The translations under genes and the position numbers were made by a program. From Lachnospiraceae bacterium (GTDB lineage: Bacteria > Bacillota > Clostridia > Lachnospirales > Lachnospiraceae), in contig JAFPAQ010000039.1 of assembly GCA_017424235.1 (NCBI GenBank), forward strand, positions 1-59,519: DNA of 59,519 bases, in the 5' to 3' direction. Each line of letters starts with the position of its first letter. The first letter of the stretch is position 1. The notes beneath the pieces were generated by a model. The model saw only the letters and a list, made by a program, of their open reading frames with translations. It was not told the origin of the DNA and did not search any database. Shown here piece by piece: positions 42,772 through 51,889 of the stretch.

Positions 42772-43962
42772 ATGTCAACTTTACAAGATCTTGAAAATGC
42801 CATGCCTGTCGCGCCGTTAAAATTAGTTGTATTAAACAGTGCTGCTGAGCTTGGTAATAAGGTAAATGATTATCTTGTTGATTTCAGAAGCAAGATACAC
42901 AATGTGTATAATGGGGATCCAGCTTTCCAGGGATATCAGGAGAACGATTATCTTTTAGATTTTTCATGTCCACGATTTAACAGTGGAGAGGGAAAAGCAG
43001 TTTTAAATGAAACAGTACGTGGTAAGGATTTATTTATCTTAGTCGATGTATGCAACCACAGTCTTACTTACAAGATGAACGGATATGTTAATCACATGTC
43101 TCCTGATGATCATTACCAGGAATTAAAGAGAGTGATTGCTGCTGCAAATGGCAAAGCTCATCGAATTAATGTAATAATGCCTTTCTTATATGAAGGTCGT
43201 CAGCATAGAAGAACGGGAAGAGAGTCTCTTGACTGTGCTTATGCATTTGAAGAATTAACAGAGATGGGTGTTTCAAACTTCATTACATTTGACGCACATG
43301 ATCCTAGAATTCAGAATGCTGCACCATTGAGCGGATTTGACAATTTTACTGCTCATTATCAGTTTACCAGAGCTTTGTTACATTCAGAAAACGATCTCAT
43401 TCTTGACAAAGATCATGTTATTGTTATTTCTCCGGACGAGGGAGCTCTTGATAGAGCAATCTATTTCTCAACAATGCTTGGAGCAGATACAGGTATGTTC
43501 TACAAGAGAAGAGATTATTCTACAATTGTTAATGGAAAAAATCCAATAGTTGCACATGAATTTTTGGGCAATGATATAGAAGGAAAAGATATTATCATTA
43601 TTGATGATATGATTTCTTCCGGAGATAGTATGATTGACACATCAAAACAGCTCAAGGCTATGAAGGCTAAGAGAGTATTTATTTGTACTACTTTTGGTTT
43701 ATTTACAAATGGTCTTGCTTCATTTGATAAAGCCTATGAAGAGGGTGTGTTTGACAAGGTTATTACTACCAATCTTTGCTATCGTCCACCTGAACTCAAA
43801 GATAAACCATATTATCTTGAGGCAGATATGAGCAAATTCCTTGCATCAATTATTGATTTTATGAATCATGATCTTTCATTGGAACATATATCAACTCCAA
43901 CTGAAAAAATTCAGAAGATTCTTGAATTATATAATAACGGTGGCGAGATATATCCTATATAA
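42772..43962 (+). CDS. prs: Ribose-phosphate pyrophosphokinase
   Basis: Prs makes PRPP from ribose 5-phosphate and ATP for nucleotide, histidine and tryptophan synthesis. The 396-residue product is longer than the usual 310-320 residues. It has the PRPP-synthase segments NVIMPFLYEGRQHRRTGRES, TFDAHDPRIQNAAP, VISPDEGALDRAIYF, and the PRPP-binding loop DIIIIDDMISSGDSM. The extra length lies mainly in the N-terminal half and at the C-terminal end and appears typical of the form seen in this clostridial group. The start at 42772 follows GAAAGGA. Confidence 0.93.
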   Translation: MSTLQDLENAMPVAPLKLVVLNSAAELGNKVNDYLVDFRSKIHNVYNGDPAFQGYQENDYLLDFSCPRFNSGEGKAVLNETVRGKDLFILVDVCNHSLTYKMNGYVNHMSPDDHYQELKRVIAAANGKAHRINVIMPFLYEGRQHRRTGRESLDCAYAFEELTEMGVSNFITFDAHDPRIQNAAPLSGFDNFTAHYQFTRALLHSENDLILDKDHVIVISPDEGALDRAIYFSTMLGADTGMFYKRRDYSTIVNGKNPIVAHEFLGNDIEGKDIIIIDDMISSGDSMIDTSKQLKAMKAKRVFICTTFGLFTNGLASFDKAYEEGVFDKVITTNLCYRPPELKDKPYYLEADMSKFLASIIDFMNHDLSLEHISTPTEKIQKILELYNNGGEIYPI

Positions 43963-43986
43963 TATTTGCATATATACTTAATCACA

Positions 43987-44023
43987 AAGCAAATGGCAGT
44001 TTTTTTTGTCATTTGCTTTTTTT
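43987..44023 (+). terminator. Intrinsic terminator after prs
   Basis: AAGCAAATGGCA (43987-43998) pairs with TGTCATTTGCTT (44007-44018), one G-U, and a run of T residues follows. Confidence 0.85.
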
Positions 44024-44036
44024 ATATAAAAAAATA

Positions 44037-44045
44037 TGGTATAAT
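44037..44045 (+). promoter_or_regulatory. Extended -10 promoter of the DUF512-der operon
   Basis: TGGTATAAT is an extended -10 box identical in all nine bases to that at 7966-7974. No clear -35 is seen. The leader contains a small GGGG (44071)/CCCC (44081) hairpin. Confidence 0.65.
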
Positions 44046-44125
44046 ATAAATATTGCTTATAATTGGTTTCGGGGCAGACTCCCCTATATATGATATTTAC
44101 AGATTATTGAAAGGCATGGTAATTT

Positions 44126-45472
44126 ATGAAAAAAACACATCTGCACATTGTGGATAAGGTAAATCCCGGAAGTATAGCAGAAGAACTTGAAATTGAAAAA
44201 GGCGATGCACTACTAAAAATCAATGGTGAAGTAATTGAAGACATTTTTGACTATCAATATTATACACAGGAGGAGTATATTGAAGTATTAGTGCGAAAAC
44301 CTAATGGAGAAGAATGGCTTCTTGAAATAGATAAAGATTATGATGAGGATTTAGGCATTACTTTTGAAAATGGACTTATGGATGATTATCGTTCTTGCCA
44401 TAATAAATGTATATTCTGTTTTATAGATCAAATGCCAAAAGGGATGCGGGACACTTTATATTTTAAAGATGATGATTCCAGACTTTCATTTTTACAGGGC
44501 AATTATGTAACGCTTACAAATATGTCAGATGAAGATATTGACAGAATAATAAAATACAATCTGTCACCTATAAATGTTTCTTTTCAAACTACAAATCCTG
44601 AATTAAGATGTAAGATGCTTAATAACCGATTTGCAGGACAGGCACTCGAAAAAGCATGGAAGCTTGCACAGGCTGGAATAATAATGAATGGACAGATAGT
44701 TCTTTGTAAAGGAGTAAATGATGGAGAAGAACTTGAACGAAGTATAATGGATCTGTCGAAATATATTCCAAACCTTGAAAGCGTTTCAGTTGTACCTGTT
44801 GGTCTGTCGAAATATCGTGATGGCTTATATCCATTAGAACCTTTTACAAAAGAAGATGCCAGACAGGTGCTTTCAATAATTCATAAATGGCAGAATAAAA
44901 TATACAAAGACCGCAACATACATTTTATTCATGCAAGTGATGAATGGTACATTCTTGCAGAAGAACCATTACCGGAAGAAGACAGGTATGATGGATATCT
45001 TCAGTTAGAGAATGGTGTTGGAATGCTCAGGCTATTGATTGATGAATTTGAGGATTCTTTACATTATCTAAAACAAGAAATTAATTCTAACAGCTTTGAT
45101 ATCTCAAAGTACCAAAATAAAACAGTATCTCTTGTCACAGGCCGTCTTGCCTACGGATTTATTAAAGAAATGGCTGATGAACTAATGGAAATAATACCTG
45201 ATTTTAAGATTAATGTTTATGATATAAGAAATGATTTCTTTGGAGAAATGATTACAGTATCAGGACTTCTTACAGGTCAGGATATTTTGGCACAGCTTAA
45301 AGAAAAAGAATTAGGCAACAAAATAATTCTTCCTCAAAATGTTCTTAGAAGTGGCGAAAATGTATTTTTGGATGATATGACAGTCGAAGAACTTGAAAAA
45401 GCTTTACAAGTTTCAATAGATATTGTAAAATCAAGCGGGCAGGATTTTATTAATACCATATTAGAAATCTAA
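44126..45472 (+). CDS. DUF512 family radical-SAM-like protein with PDZ domain
   Basis: The product is 448 residues. Residues 1-70 are a PDZ-like domain (IVDKVNPGSIAEELEIEKGDALLKING core GSIAEELEIEKGD). The next domain contains C91-x3-C95-x2-C98 (SCHNKCIFCFIDQMPKGM), matching a radical-SAM 4Fe-4S site, then LSFLQGNYVTLTNM. The C-terminal third is DUF512 (VSLVTGRLAYGFI, ILPQNVLRSGENVFLDDMTVEEL core NVLRSGENVFLDDMT). The family is conserved next to der in Clostridia, as here, which hints at a link to ribosome or Fe-S assembly, but no reaction is established. GAAAGG lies 11 nt before the ATG. Confidence 0.92.
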   Translation: MKKTHLHIVDKVNPGSIAEELEIEKGDALLKINGEVIEDIFDYQYYTQEEYIEVLVRKPNGEEWLLEIDKDYDEDLGITFENGLMDDYRSCHNKCIFCFIDQMPKGMRDTLYFKDDDSRLSFLQGNYVTLTNMSDEDIDRIIKYNLSPINVSFQTTNPELRCKMLNNRFAGQALEKAWKLAQAGIIMNGQIVLCKGVNDGEELERSIMDLSKYIPNLESVSVVPVGLSKYRDGLYPLEPFTKEDARQVLSIIHKWQNKIYKDRNIHFIHASDEWYILAEEPLPEEDRYDGYLQLENGVGMLRLLIDEFEDSLHYLKQEINSNSFDISKYQNKTVSLVTGRLAYGFIKEMADELMEIIPDFKINVYDIRNDFFGEMITVSGLLTGQDILAQLKEKELGNKIILPQNVLRSGENVFLDDMTVEELEKALQVSIDIVKSSGQDFINTILEI

Positions 45473-45511
45473 ATATGGTATGGTTTAGTTATATATGGAA
45501 TGGAGTCGAAT

Positions 45512-46849
45512 ATGGAAAAAACAAATAAAAAACCAATAGTAGCAGTAGTTGGTCGTCCTAATGTAGGTAAATCAACTCTGTTTAATGTGCTTGCAGGAGA
45601 AAAAATTTCTATAGTAAAAGATACTCCTGGCATTACCCGTGATAGAATTTATGCAGATATTAACTGGTTAAACTGGAATTTTACCCTCATTGATACAGGT
45701 GGTATAGAGCCTGACAGCAAAGATATAATATTATCACAAATGCGCGAGCAGGCTGAGATTGCTGTTGCAACTGCTGATGTTATTATTTTCCTTGTTGACG
45801 TTAAGCAGGGACTTGTAGATGCGGATTCAAAGGTTGCTGATATGCTTAGAAGAAGTCGCAAACCTGTTATTCTTGTAGTAAATAAAGTAGACAGTGCCAA
45901 AATGGAACCGGATGTTTATGAGTTTTATAATCTTGGAATAGGTGAGCCTATTCCTATTTCTGCGTCAAACAGACTTGGACTTGGAGATATGCTTGATGCA
46001 GTTGTAGCTCATTTTAATGAAGATGAACTCGCAGAAGAAGATGATGACAGACCACGTGTTGCGATAGTAGGTAAACCTAATGTAGGTAAATCTTCAATAA
46101 TAAATAAGCTTTGTGGTGAAAACAGAGTAATTGTATCAGATATTGCAGGAACTACACGAGATGCAATAGATACAGAAGTAATCCACAATGGGAATGAATA
46201 TGTATTTATTGATACAGCCGGACTTAGAAGAAAGAATAAGATAAAAGAAGAGCTTGAAAAATTTATGATCATTCGTACTGTCAGTGCAGTAGAACGTGCA
46301 GATGTAGTGGTTCTTGTTATTGACGCAGAAGAAGGTGTAACTGAACAGGACGCAAAGATTGCAGGTATTGCACATGATAGAGGCAAAGGAATAATCATCG
46401 CTGTAAATAAATGGGATGCAATAGAAAAAGATGATAAAACAATCTACCGATTTACTGAAAAGGTCAGAAATATTCTTTCATTTATGACTTATGCAGAAAT
46501 AGTATTCATTTCAGCATTAACAGGACAACGATTAAATAAGCTCTTTGACACAATAGATATGGTAATAGAAAACCAGTCACTTCGTATTGCAACCGGTGTT
46601 GTTAACGAAATAGTAACAGAAGCAGTTGCTTTGCAGCAACCACCTTCTGACAAAGGAAAAAGACTTAAGATTTACTATACCACGCAGGTTGGAGTTAAAC
46701 CGCCAACATTTGTAGTATTTGTAAATGACAAGGAACTTATGCATTTTTCATATACTAGATACCTTGAAAATAAAATAAGAGAGACATTTGGCTTTAAAGG
46801 TACATCCCTTAAGTTTATTATCAGGGAAAGAAAGGATGACAAAAAATAA
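45512..46849 (+). CDS. der: Ribosome-assembly GTPase Der (EngA)
   Basis: Der is an essential GTPase for 50S subunit maturation. The 445-residue product has two G domains in tandem: first [13 protein letters not shown] and NKVD, second [13 protein letters not shown] and NKWD, followed by the C-terminal KH-like domain ([20 protein letters not shown] core [13 protein letters not shown]). I prefer the ATG at 45512, with GGAG six nt upstream, to the ATG at 45500 that overlaps that site. The stop codon shares one base with the plsY start, so the two are translationally coupled. Confidence 0.97.
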   Translation: MEKTNKKPIVAVVGRPNVGKSTLFNVLAGEKISIVKDTPGITRDRIYADINWLNWNFTLIDTGGIEPDSKDIILSQMREQAEIAVATADVIIFLVDVKQGLVDADSKVADMLRRSRKPVILVVNKVDSAKMEPDVYEFYNLGIGEPIPISASNRLGLGDMLDAVVAHFNEDELAEEDDDRPRVAIVGKPNVGKSSIINKLCGENRVIVSDIAGTTRDAIDTEVIHNGNEYVFIDTAGLRRKNKIKEELEKFMIIRTVSAVERADVVVLVIDAEEGVTEQDAKIAGIAHDRGKGIIIAVNKWDAIEKDDKTIYRFTEKVRNILSFMTYAEIVFISALTGQRLNKLFDTIDMVIENQSLRIATGVVNEIVTEAVALQQPPSDKGKRLKIYYTTQVGVKPPTFVVFVNDKELMHFSYTRYLENKIRETFGFKGTSLKFIIRERKDDKK

Positions 46850-47496
46850 TGATTAGGCTTGTATGTATTTTAATAGGTTATATTTTTGGTTGCTTTCAGA
46901 CTGCATATATTTATGGCAAAATGCATGGTATTGATATAAGAGAGCATGGAAGTGGCAATGCAGGTACTACCAATTCACTTAGAGTTCTTGGCAAAAAGGC
47001 TGGTGCAATTGTATTAATCTGTGACATATTAAAAACAGGTCTGGCAATAATTTTTGTACGAGTTTTGTTCAAAAACAGTCATCCGGATATTATTTACCTG
47101 TTATCGTTATATGCAGCTGCCGGATCAATTTTAGGTCACAATTTTCCATTTTATCTTGGATTTAAGGGTGGCAAAGGCATAGCCTGTACGGCTGGTTTAA
47201 TTTTGTTTTTTCATCCATACTTAATTATTCCACAGGTTATTACATTTTTTGGAACTTTCTTTACAACACATTATGTGTCACTCGGATCACTTTTAGTTCA
47301 GATAGTTTTATTGGCAGAAATGATAATTTTAGGTGAAAACGGGGTGTTCAATATGGAGCGTCCTGCACTGATAGAATTATATATCTTAACATTTTTACTT
47401 GGTTGCCTTGCATTTTGGGGACACCGCCAAAATATTGACCGTTTGATACATAAAAGCGAAAGAAAAACATACCTGAGTAAAAAAAGTGATAATTAG
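46849..47496 (+). CDS. plsY: Acyl-phosphate glycerol-3-phosphate acyltransferase
   Basis: PlsY is the membrane enzyme that acylates glycerol 3-phosphate with acyl phosphate, the first step of phospholipid synthesis. The 215-residue product has five membrane segments and the family motifs GSGNAGTTNSLRVLGKKAG (loop 1, core GSGNAGTTNSLRVLG), LGHNFPFYLGFKGGKGIA (loop 2, core FKGGKGIA) and the last conserved loop around IILGENGV. It overlaps the der stop by one base (TAATG). gpsA, which makes its substrate glycerol 3-phosphate, follows 33 bp later. Confidence 0.95.
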   Translation: MIRLVCILIGYIFGCFQTAYIYGKMHGIDIREHGSGNAGTTNSLRVLGKKAGAIVLICDILKTGLAIIFVRVLFKNSHPDIIYLLSLYAAAGSILGHNFPFYLGFKGGKGIACTAGLILFFHPYLIIPQVITFFGTFFTTHYVSLGSLLVQIVLLAEMIILGENGVFNMERPALIELYILTFLLGCLAFWGHRQNIDRLIHKSERKTYLSKKSDN

Positions 47497-47529
47497 AATA
47501 ACATCTTTGAAAGGTAGGAATTAAGTATA

Positions 47530-48543
47530 ATGGCAAATATAGGAATTATTGGAGCTGGAAGCTGGGGTATAGCTTTATCTGTATTGCTCAATAATAATGG
47601 ACATAACATTACCATATGGTCAGCACATGAAGACACAATAGAAATGCTTGATAAGGAACGTGAACACAAGAGCAAACTTCCAGGTGTAAAGCTTTCAGAT
47701 GAAATGATTTTTACAACAAATCTTGAAAAAGCAATTAAAGACAAGGATATTCTTGTTCTTGCAGTTCCATCATCATTTACCAGAACAACAGCAAATAAAA
47801 TGAAAACATTTGTTTCTGACAAACAGATAATTGTAAATGTTGCAAAGGGAATAGAAGAGTCTACATTAATGACTCTTTCCCAAGTAATAGAAGATGAAAT
47901 ACCTCAGGCTGATGTAGCCGTTCTTTCAGGTCCTTCTCATGCAGAAGAAGTAGGACGTGGTATTCCTACTACAATCGTTGTTGGTGCTACATCAAGAAAT
48001 ACTGCAGAATATATACAAAATATATTTATGAGTGATGTTTTCCGCGTATATACAAGCCCTGATGTATTAGGAATTGAGCTTGGAGCTGCTCTTAAAAATG
48101 TAGTTGCTCTCGCAGCAGGTATAGCAGACGGTCTTGGATATGGTGATAATACAAAGGCTGCACTTATTACACGTGGTATGACTGAAATCGCAAGACTTGG
48201 TATGAAAATGGGTGGCAGATTTGAGACTTTCTGTGGTTTGTCCGGAATTGGTGATTTGATTGTTACATGTGCCAGCATGCATTCCAGAAACAGACGCGCA
48301 GGTATACTTATTGGTCAGGGAAAGACAATGAAAGAAGCTATGGATGAGGTTAAAATGGTAGTAGAGGGTGTATTCTCTGCCAAGGCTGCCATGGAACTTG
48401 CAAAAAAATATGATGTGGAAATTCCTATCATTGAACAGGTAAACGAAGTATTGTTTAATGGCAAATCAGCCGAGTCCGCAGTAAAAGAACTAATGATAAG
48501 AGACAAAAAAATTGAAATTTTTGATGACAGCTGGGATGAATAA
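47530..48543 (+). CDS. gpsA: NAD(P)-dependent glycerol-3-phosphate dehydrogenase
   Basis: GpsA reduces dihydroxyacetone phosphate to sn-glycerol 3-phosphate for phospholipid synthesis. The 337-residue product opens with the dinucleotide-binding motif IGIIGAGSWGIAL, contains VLSGPSHAEEVGRGIPT, and has the catalytic-domain segment ELGAALKNVVALAAGIADGLGYGDN (core ALKNVVALAAGIADGLG). Its genomic partner plsY uses the product directly. A GAAAGGTAGGA ribosome site lies upstream. Confidence 0.96.
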   Translation: MANIGIIGAGSWGIALSVLLNNNGHNITIWSAHEDTIEMLDKEREHKSKLPGVKLSDEMIFTTNLEKAIKDKDILVLAVPSSFTRTTANKMKTFVSDKQIIVNVAKGIEESTLMTLSQVIEDEIPQADVAVLSGPSHAEEVGRGIPTTIVVGATSRNTAEYIQNIFMSDVFRVYTSPDVLGIELGAALKNVVALAAGIADGLGYGDNTKAALITRGMTEIARLGMKMGGRFETFCGLSGIGDLIVTCASMHSRNRRAGILIGQGKTMKEAMDEVKMVVEGVFSAKAAMELAKKYDVEIPIIEQVNEVLFNGKSAESAVKELMIRDKKIEIFDDSWDE

Positions 48544-48600
48544 ATAGTATAGCTAACTATTAACTGAAGATTTGAATTTAAGAAAGGTATGATTAAAAGT

Positions 48601-49416
48601 ATGGCAAATACATCTTTCAATAGTACAAACGATTATGTTGCAAGTGAAGAACTTTTGGCAAGTGTTAATGTTGCAATAGCTCTCAAAAAGCCTCTTCTGA
48701 TAAAGGGCGAACCTGGTACAGGTAAGACTATGCTCGCACAGGCAGTTGCCAATTCTTTAGGAAAGAAATTGTTTATATGGAATATTAAGTCTACAACCAA
48801 AGCTCAGGATGGACTTTATATGTATGATACAATTCAGCGTTTATACGATGGACAATTTGGTGAAGAAGGCGTAAATGATATTTCAAGATATATTAAGCTT
48901 GGAAAACTTGGTGAAGCATTTGACAGTGAAGAACAGGTAGTACTTCTTATTGATGAAATTGACAAGGCAGACCTTGAATTTCCAAATGATCTTCTCTGGG
49001 AACTTGATCAGATGGAATTTTATATTCATGAAACAAAGCGTACAGTTAAGGCAAAACACAGACCAATAGTTATTATCACTTCTAATGCAGAAAAAGAATT
49101 ACCGGATGCTTTTCTTAGAAGATGTATTTTCCATTATATTGATTTCCCTAATGAAGAATTAATGGAAGAAATAATTAAGACCCATTACCCAAATGTAGAA
49201 GAGAATCTTATGAAGAATGCAATGAGTGTTTTTTATGATATTAGAACAATCCGCGATATAAGAAAAAAACCAAGCACTTCAGAACTTATTGATTGGATAA
49301 ATGCACTTCAGATAGGTGGAATTTCAGCTGATACATTAAGAGAAAAACTTCCTTTTATTGGCGTAATGGTTAAAAAAGATGAGGATTTAACTGTAGTAAA
49401 GCAAGAAATACATTAA
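48601..49416 (+). CDS. MoxR-like AAA+ ATPase
   Basis: The product is 271 residues with Walker A GEPGTGKTM, Walker B VLLIDEIDKAD, the sensor-1 asparagine in VIITSNAEKELPDAF, and the arginine finger in LRRCIFHYIDFP. It belongs to the MoxR-type AAA+ group whose members assemble or insert metal cofactors together with a VWA-domain partner; such a partner (49441-50643) follows 24 bp later. The client protein is unknown. The start at 48601 has GAAAGG exactly 13 nt upstream. Confidence 0.9.
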   Translation: MANTSFNSTNDYVASEELLASVNVAIALKKPLLIKGEPGTGKTMLAQAVANSLGKKLFIWNIKSTTKAQDGLYMYDTIQRLYDGQFGEEGVNDISRYIKLGKLGEAFDSEEQVVLLIDEIDKADLEFPNDLLWELDQMEFYIHETKRTVKAKHRPIVIITSNAEKELPDAFLRRCIFHYIDFPNEELMEEIIKTHYPNVEENLMKNAMSVFYDIRTIRDIRKKPSTSELIDWINALQIGGISADTLREKLPFIGVMVKKDEDLTVVKQEIH

Positions 49417-49440
49417 TATATTCGCTATAGGGGGAATTGC

Positions 49441-50643
49441 ATGTTTGCAAAATTTTTCTATAAATGTAAAGAAAAAGGCCTGAATATTTCTCTTGGTGAA
49501 TGGCTTGATCTTCAAAATGCACTTGATAAAGGCTTATGTAAAAGTTCGCTCACTGAATTTTATTATGTTGCAAAAATGATATTAGTAAAAAGTGAGACTG
49601 ATTTTGATAAATTTGATATGGCTTTTGAAGAATGCTTTAAAGGTATTCAAATGGAAACAGAAATTGGCAAAAATATGCTTAAATGGCTGGATAAACCAGA
49701 TATGGCTGAGCTGTTTCATGAAGAAGAAAAACACTGGCTGAATCAGGTGGAAGATATTCAAGTAGATAAAGATGACGTAGAAGAGAAATTCAGGCAACGT
49801 CTTAAGGATCAGGATTCTGAACATAATGGCGGAAGTTTTTGGATTGGAACAATGGGTAAAACTTCTTTTGGCAATACCGGCGGTAATGTAGGCGGAGTGC
49901 GTGTAGGTGGTCAGACTGGATACCAATCTGCATTTTCAGTAGTCGGTGCACGTAAATATAGAGACTTTCGTGATGATAAAGTTATTGACAATAGACAGTT
50001 CCAGCTTGCTTTTAGAAGGTTGAGACAGTTTTCTACAAAACTTGACATACCTAAGACAGAACTTGATATTGATGGAACAATTGATAAGACCTGTAATAAT
50101 GGTGGTTATTTGCAGATAGAAATGCAAAAACCAAGAAAAAATGCAGTTAAACTGCTTCTTCTAATGGATAGTGGTGGAACAATGATTCCATACACAACTC
50201 TGCTAAATGATCTTTTTCAGGCAGTAAATAAATCAAACCACTATAAAGAAGTAAAGGTTTATTATTTCCATAACTGCATATATTCTAAATTGTATAAGAC
50301 ACCTGAATGTGAAAACGGTGACTGGATAGATACAGAGTGGCTTTTTAGAAATACAGACAGTGATTATAAAGTGCTTATAGTTGGTGATGCTGCTATGGCA
50401 CCTGAAGAATTATATTCTGATACAGGAAATTACAGAGGACCAAATGGTGGTCTTTCAGGATATGAATGGTTAAAGCTTGTAAAAAGACATTACAAAAAGG
50501 TTGTGTGGATGAATCCTAAGATGGCTCCCGGACGTGCACCTTGGCGAGAAGCTGAAACAGCAGTTAAAGAATTGTTTCCTATGTACAAATTGACTGTAAA
50601 GGGATTAAATGAAGCTATGATAAAATTAATGGCTTCAAAATAG
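49441..50643 (+). CDS. VWA-domain protein (CoxE-like) partner of the AAA+ ATPase
   Basis: The product is 400 residues. The first 120 residues are helical, a Gly-rich linker (NTGGNVGGVRVGGQTG) follows, and from about residue 235 there is a von Willebrand factor A domain with the metal-site motif LLLMDSGGTM (Asp243, Thr247), a variant of DxSxS, and a conserved DTEWLFRNTDSDYKVLIVGDAAM region (core KVLIVGDAAM). CoxE-like proteins act with MoxR ATPases in maturation of complex enzymes. Here there is no obvious client gene next door. The ribosome site is GGGGG before the ATG. No terminator other than the weak hairpin at 50644 is seen. Confidence 0.88.
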   Translation: MFAKFFYKCKEKGLNISLGEWLDLQNALDKGLCKSSLTEFYYVAKMILVKSETDFDKFDMAFEECFKGIQMETEIGKNMLKWLDKPDMAELFHEEEKHWLNQVEDIQVDKDDVEEKFRQRLKDQDSEHNGGSFWIGTMGKTSFGNTGGNVGGVRVGGQTGYQSAFSVVGARKYRDFRDDKVIDNRQFQLAFRRLRQFSTKLDIPKTELDIDGTIDKTCNNGGYLQIEMQKPRKNAVKLLLLMDSGGTMIPYTTLLNDLFQAVNKSNHYKEVKVYYFHNCIYSKLYKTPECENGDWIDTEWLFRNTDSDYKVLIVGDAAMAPEELYSDTGNYRGPNGGLSGYEWLKLVKRHYKKVVWMNPKMAPGRAPWREAETAVKELFPMYKLTVKGLNEAMIKLMASK

Positions 50644-50790
50644 GAAAATTGGATGCCGGCGTATCCGAGTACAAGAATTTTCTATGAAAATTTTTGATTA
50701 ATGACCACTATGCTGTTCCAATTTATTTTAAAGTAAAAAAGCTCATAATAATAGTTGCGACAGCGTAGTGCTGATTGATGCCACCGGGTA
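50644..50790 (+). repeat. Inverted-repeat intergenic element, copy B of the dispersed repeat
   Basis: The left part (50644-50687) carries GGATGCCGGCGTATCC enclosed by GAAAATT/AATTTTC arms, matching the core of the terminator at 3359. Then TTGATTAAT..CACTATGCTGTTCCAATT (50694-50723) and AATAGTTGCGACAGCGTAGTG (50750-50770, in two blocks) form imperfect inverted arms around 26 bp. The right arm matches copy A (1512) and the left arm matches copy C (54009). TTGATG (50775-50780) and TATACA (50799-50804) with an 18-nt gap start at its right end, so the element may supply the promoter of the next gene. Confidence 0.6.
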
Positions 50791-50844
50791 TCAGTCTTTA
50801 TACATATTTAAGACCGTATATATGCGGTAGAATGAGAGGATAAA

Positions 50845-51771
50845 ATGGAAAAGAAAGCGCCTGAGAGAAAAGTAAGATTACGTGAAGAGGATGTTTTCTA
50901 TGTATATGATAAAAGAATCAATAGGTGTATAAAAGAGAATTGTGAAGGTACCGTAAAGTATGGTCTGATTCTTAAAGTAATAATGCCAAATGATGAGACT
51001 ATGAACAGTTATGAATGTAACAGGTGTCATATGAAATATACACCTTACCCAAATTATGTAAGGTTATCAAAACCTGAAGAAATTGAAATCTACAATAAAG
51101 ATGAAGTTGCTGTAAGAGACAGGAAGAGAGCAGAAGATGCTGCAAAGGAAGCAGCCAAAAACAGAAAAAAACAGGCATTAAATGGCAGAAAACCAGCTGC
51201 AAAAGGATTTGATAAGAGACAGAGAAAACCACGATTTAACGATAAGCAAAATTATAATAATAACCGAAATAGTAATACCTATTATTATGATGACAATAGT
51301 CGATATGACAGAGCACATGCCAATCATAGTTCTTATAGTCAATATCCTGACCGCATATGTTATGACAGAGGCGGATATTCAGAAAACAGCTTTGATAATA
51401 GTTATCGCAAAAATAATGACTACCGACAGAATTATGATAGAAACGGTTATAACCCTGGCAGAAGAGAGTATAATCAGAATTATACCAACAAACCTTTTAG
51501 AAATAGTGATGTAAGACCAGCTGGAAAATCTAATTATACTAAAAGACCTATAATAAATGATTCCTTTGTCAATTCACGTGAAGGTTTCAGAGACTTCAAA
51601 GGAAATAACAGACCAGCTCCTAACAGATCAAGTGAAAACAGAGCTACAGGAATTAAAAAAAATATCATTATAAATGATAACAGAAAATATAATGATAAGA
51701 GAAGTAATTACAATAGCTATAAAAATGCACCCAAAATTAATGAAAAGAACAATAAGGATGAACAGGACTAA
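50845..51771 (+). CDS. Zinc-ribbon protein with long Asn/Tyr/Arg-rich disordered region
   Basis: The product is 308 residues. The N-terminal 75 residues contain four spaced cysteines (C28, C33, C58, C61: RCIKENC and YECNRCH) like a zinc ribbon. Residues about 85-120 are a charged helix (RKRAEDAAKEAAKNRKKQ). From about 125 to the end the sequence is low-complexity, dominated by N, Y, R, D, S and G with repeated RxY/NYxR patterns and no hydrophobic core. This composition resembles prion-like or RGG/RNY RNA-binding tails. I do not recognise a named family. AGAGGATAA precedes the ATG, and a strong terminator follows, so it is a single gene. Confidence 0.75.
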   Translation: MEKKAPERKVRLREEDVFYVYDKRINRCIKENCEGTVKYGLILKVIMPNDETMNSYECNRCHMKYTPYPNYVRLSKPEEIEIYNKDEVAVRDRKRAEDAAKEAAKNRKKQALNGRKPAAKGFDKRQRKPRFNDKQNYNNNRNSNTYYYDDNSRYDRAHANHSSYSQYPDRICYDRGGYSENSFDNSYRKNNDYRQNYDRNGYNPGRREYNQNYTNKPFRNSDVRPAGKSNYTKRPIINDSFVNSREGFRDFKGNNRPAPNRSSENRATGIKKNIIINDNRKYNDKRSNYNSYKNAPKINEKNNKDEQD

Positions 51772-51778
51772 AATAAAG

Positions 51779-51812
51779 ACGGAGGAATAGGTTAATATTC
51801 CTCTGTTTTTTG
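51779..51812 (+). terminator. Intrinsic terminator after the zinc-ribbon gene
   Basis: ACGGAGGAATA (51779-51789) pairs with TATTCCTCTGT (51796-51806), including one G-U, with a 6-nt loop and seven T residues after it. Confidence 0.88.
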
Positions 51813-51889
51813 TAATATCCTTTTATTATGATTCATACATTTAATAAGCATAACTATTATCAGTGGATTTTCTTTTGAAAGGAGAATGT

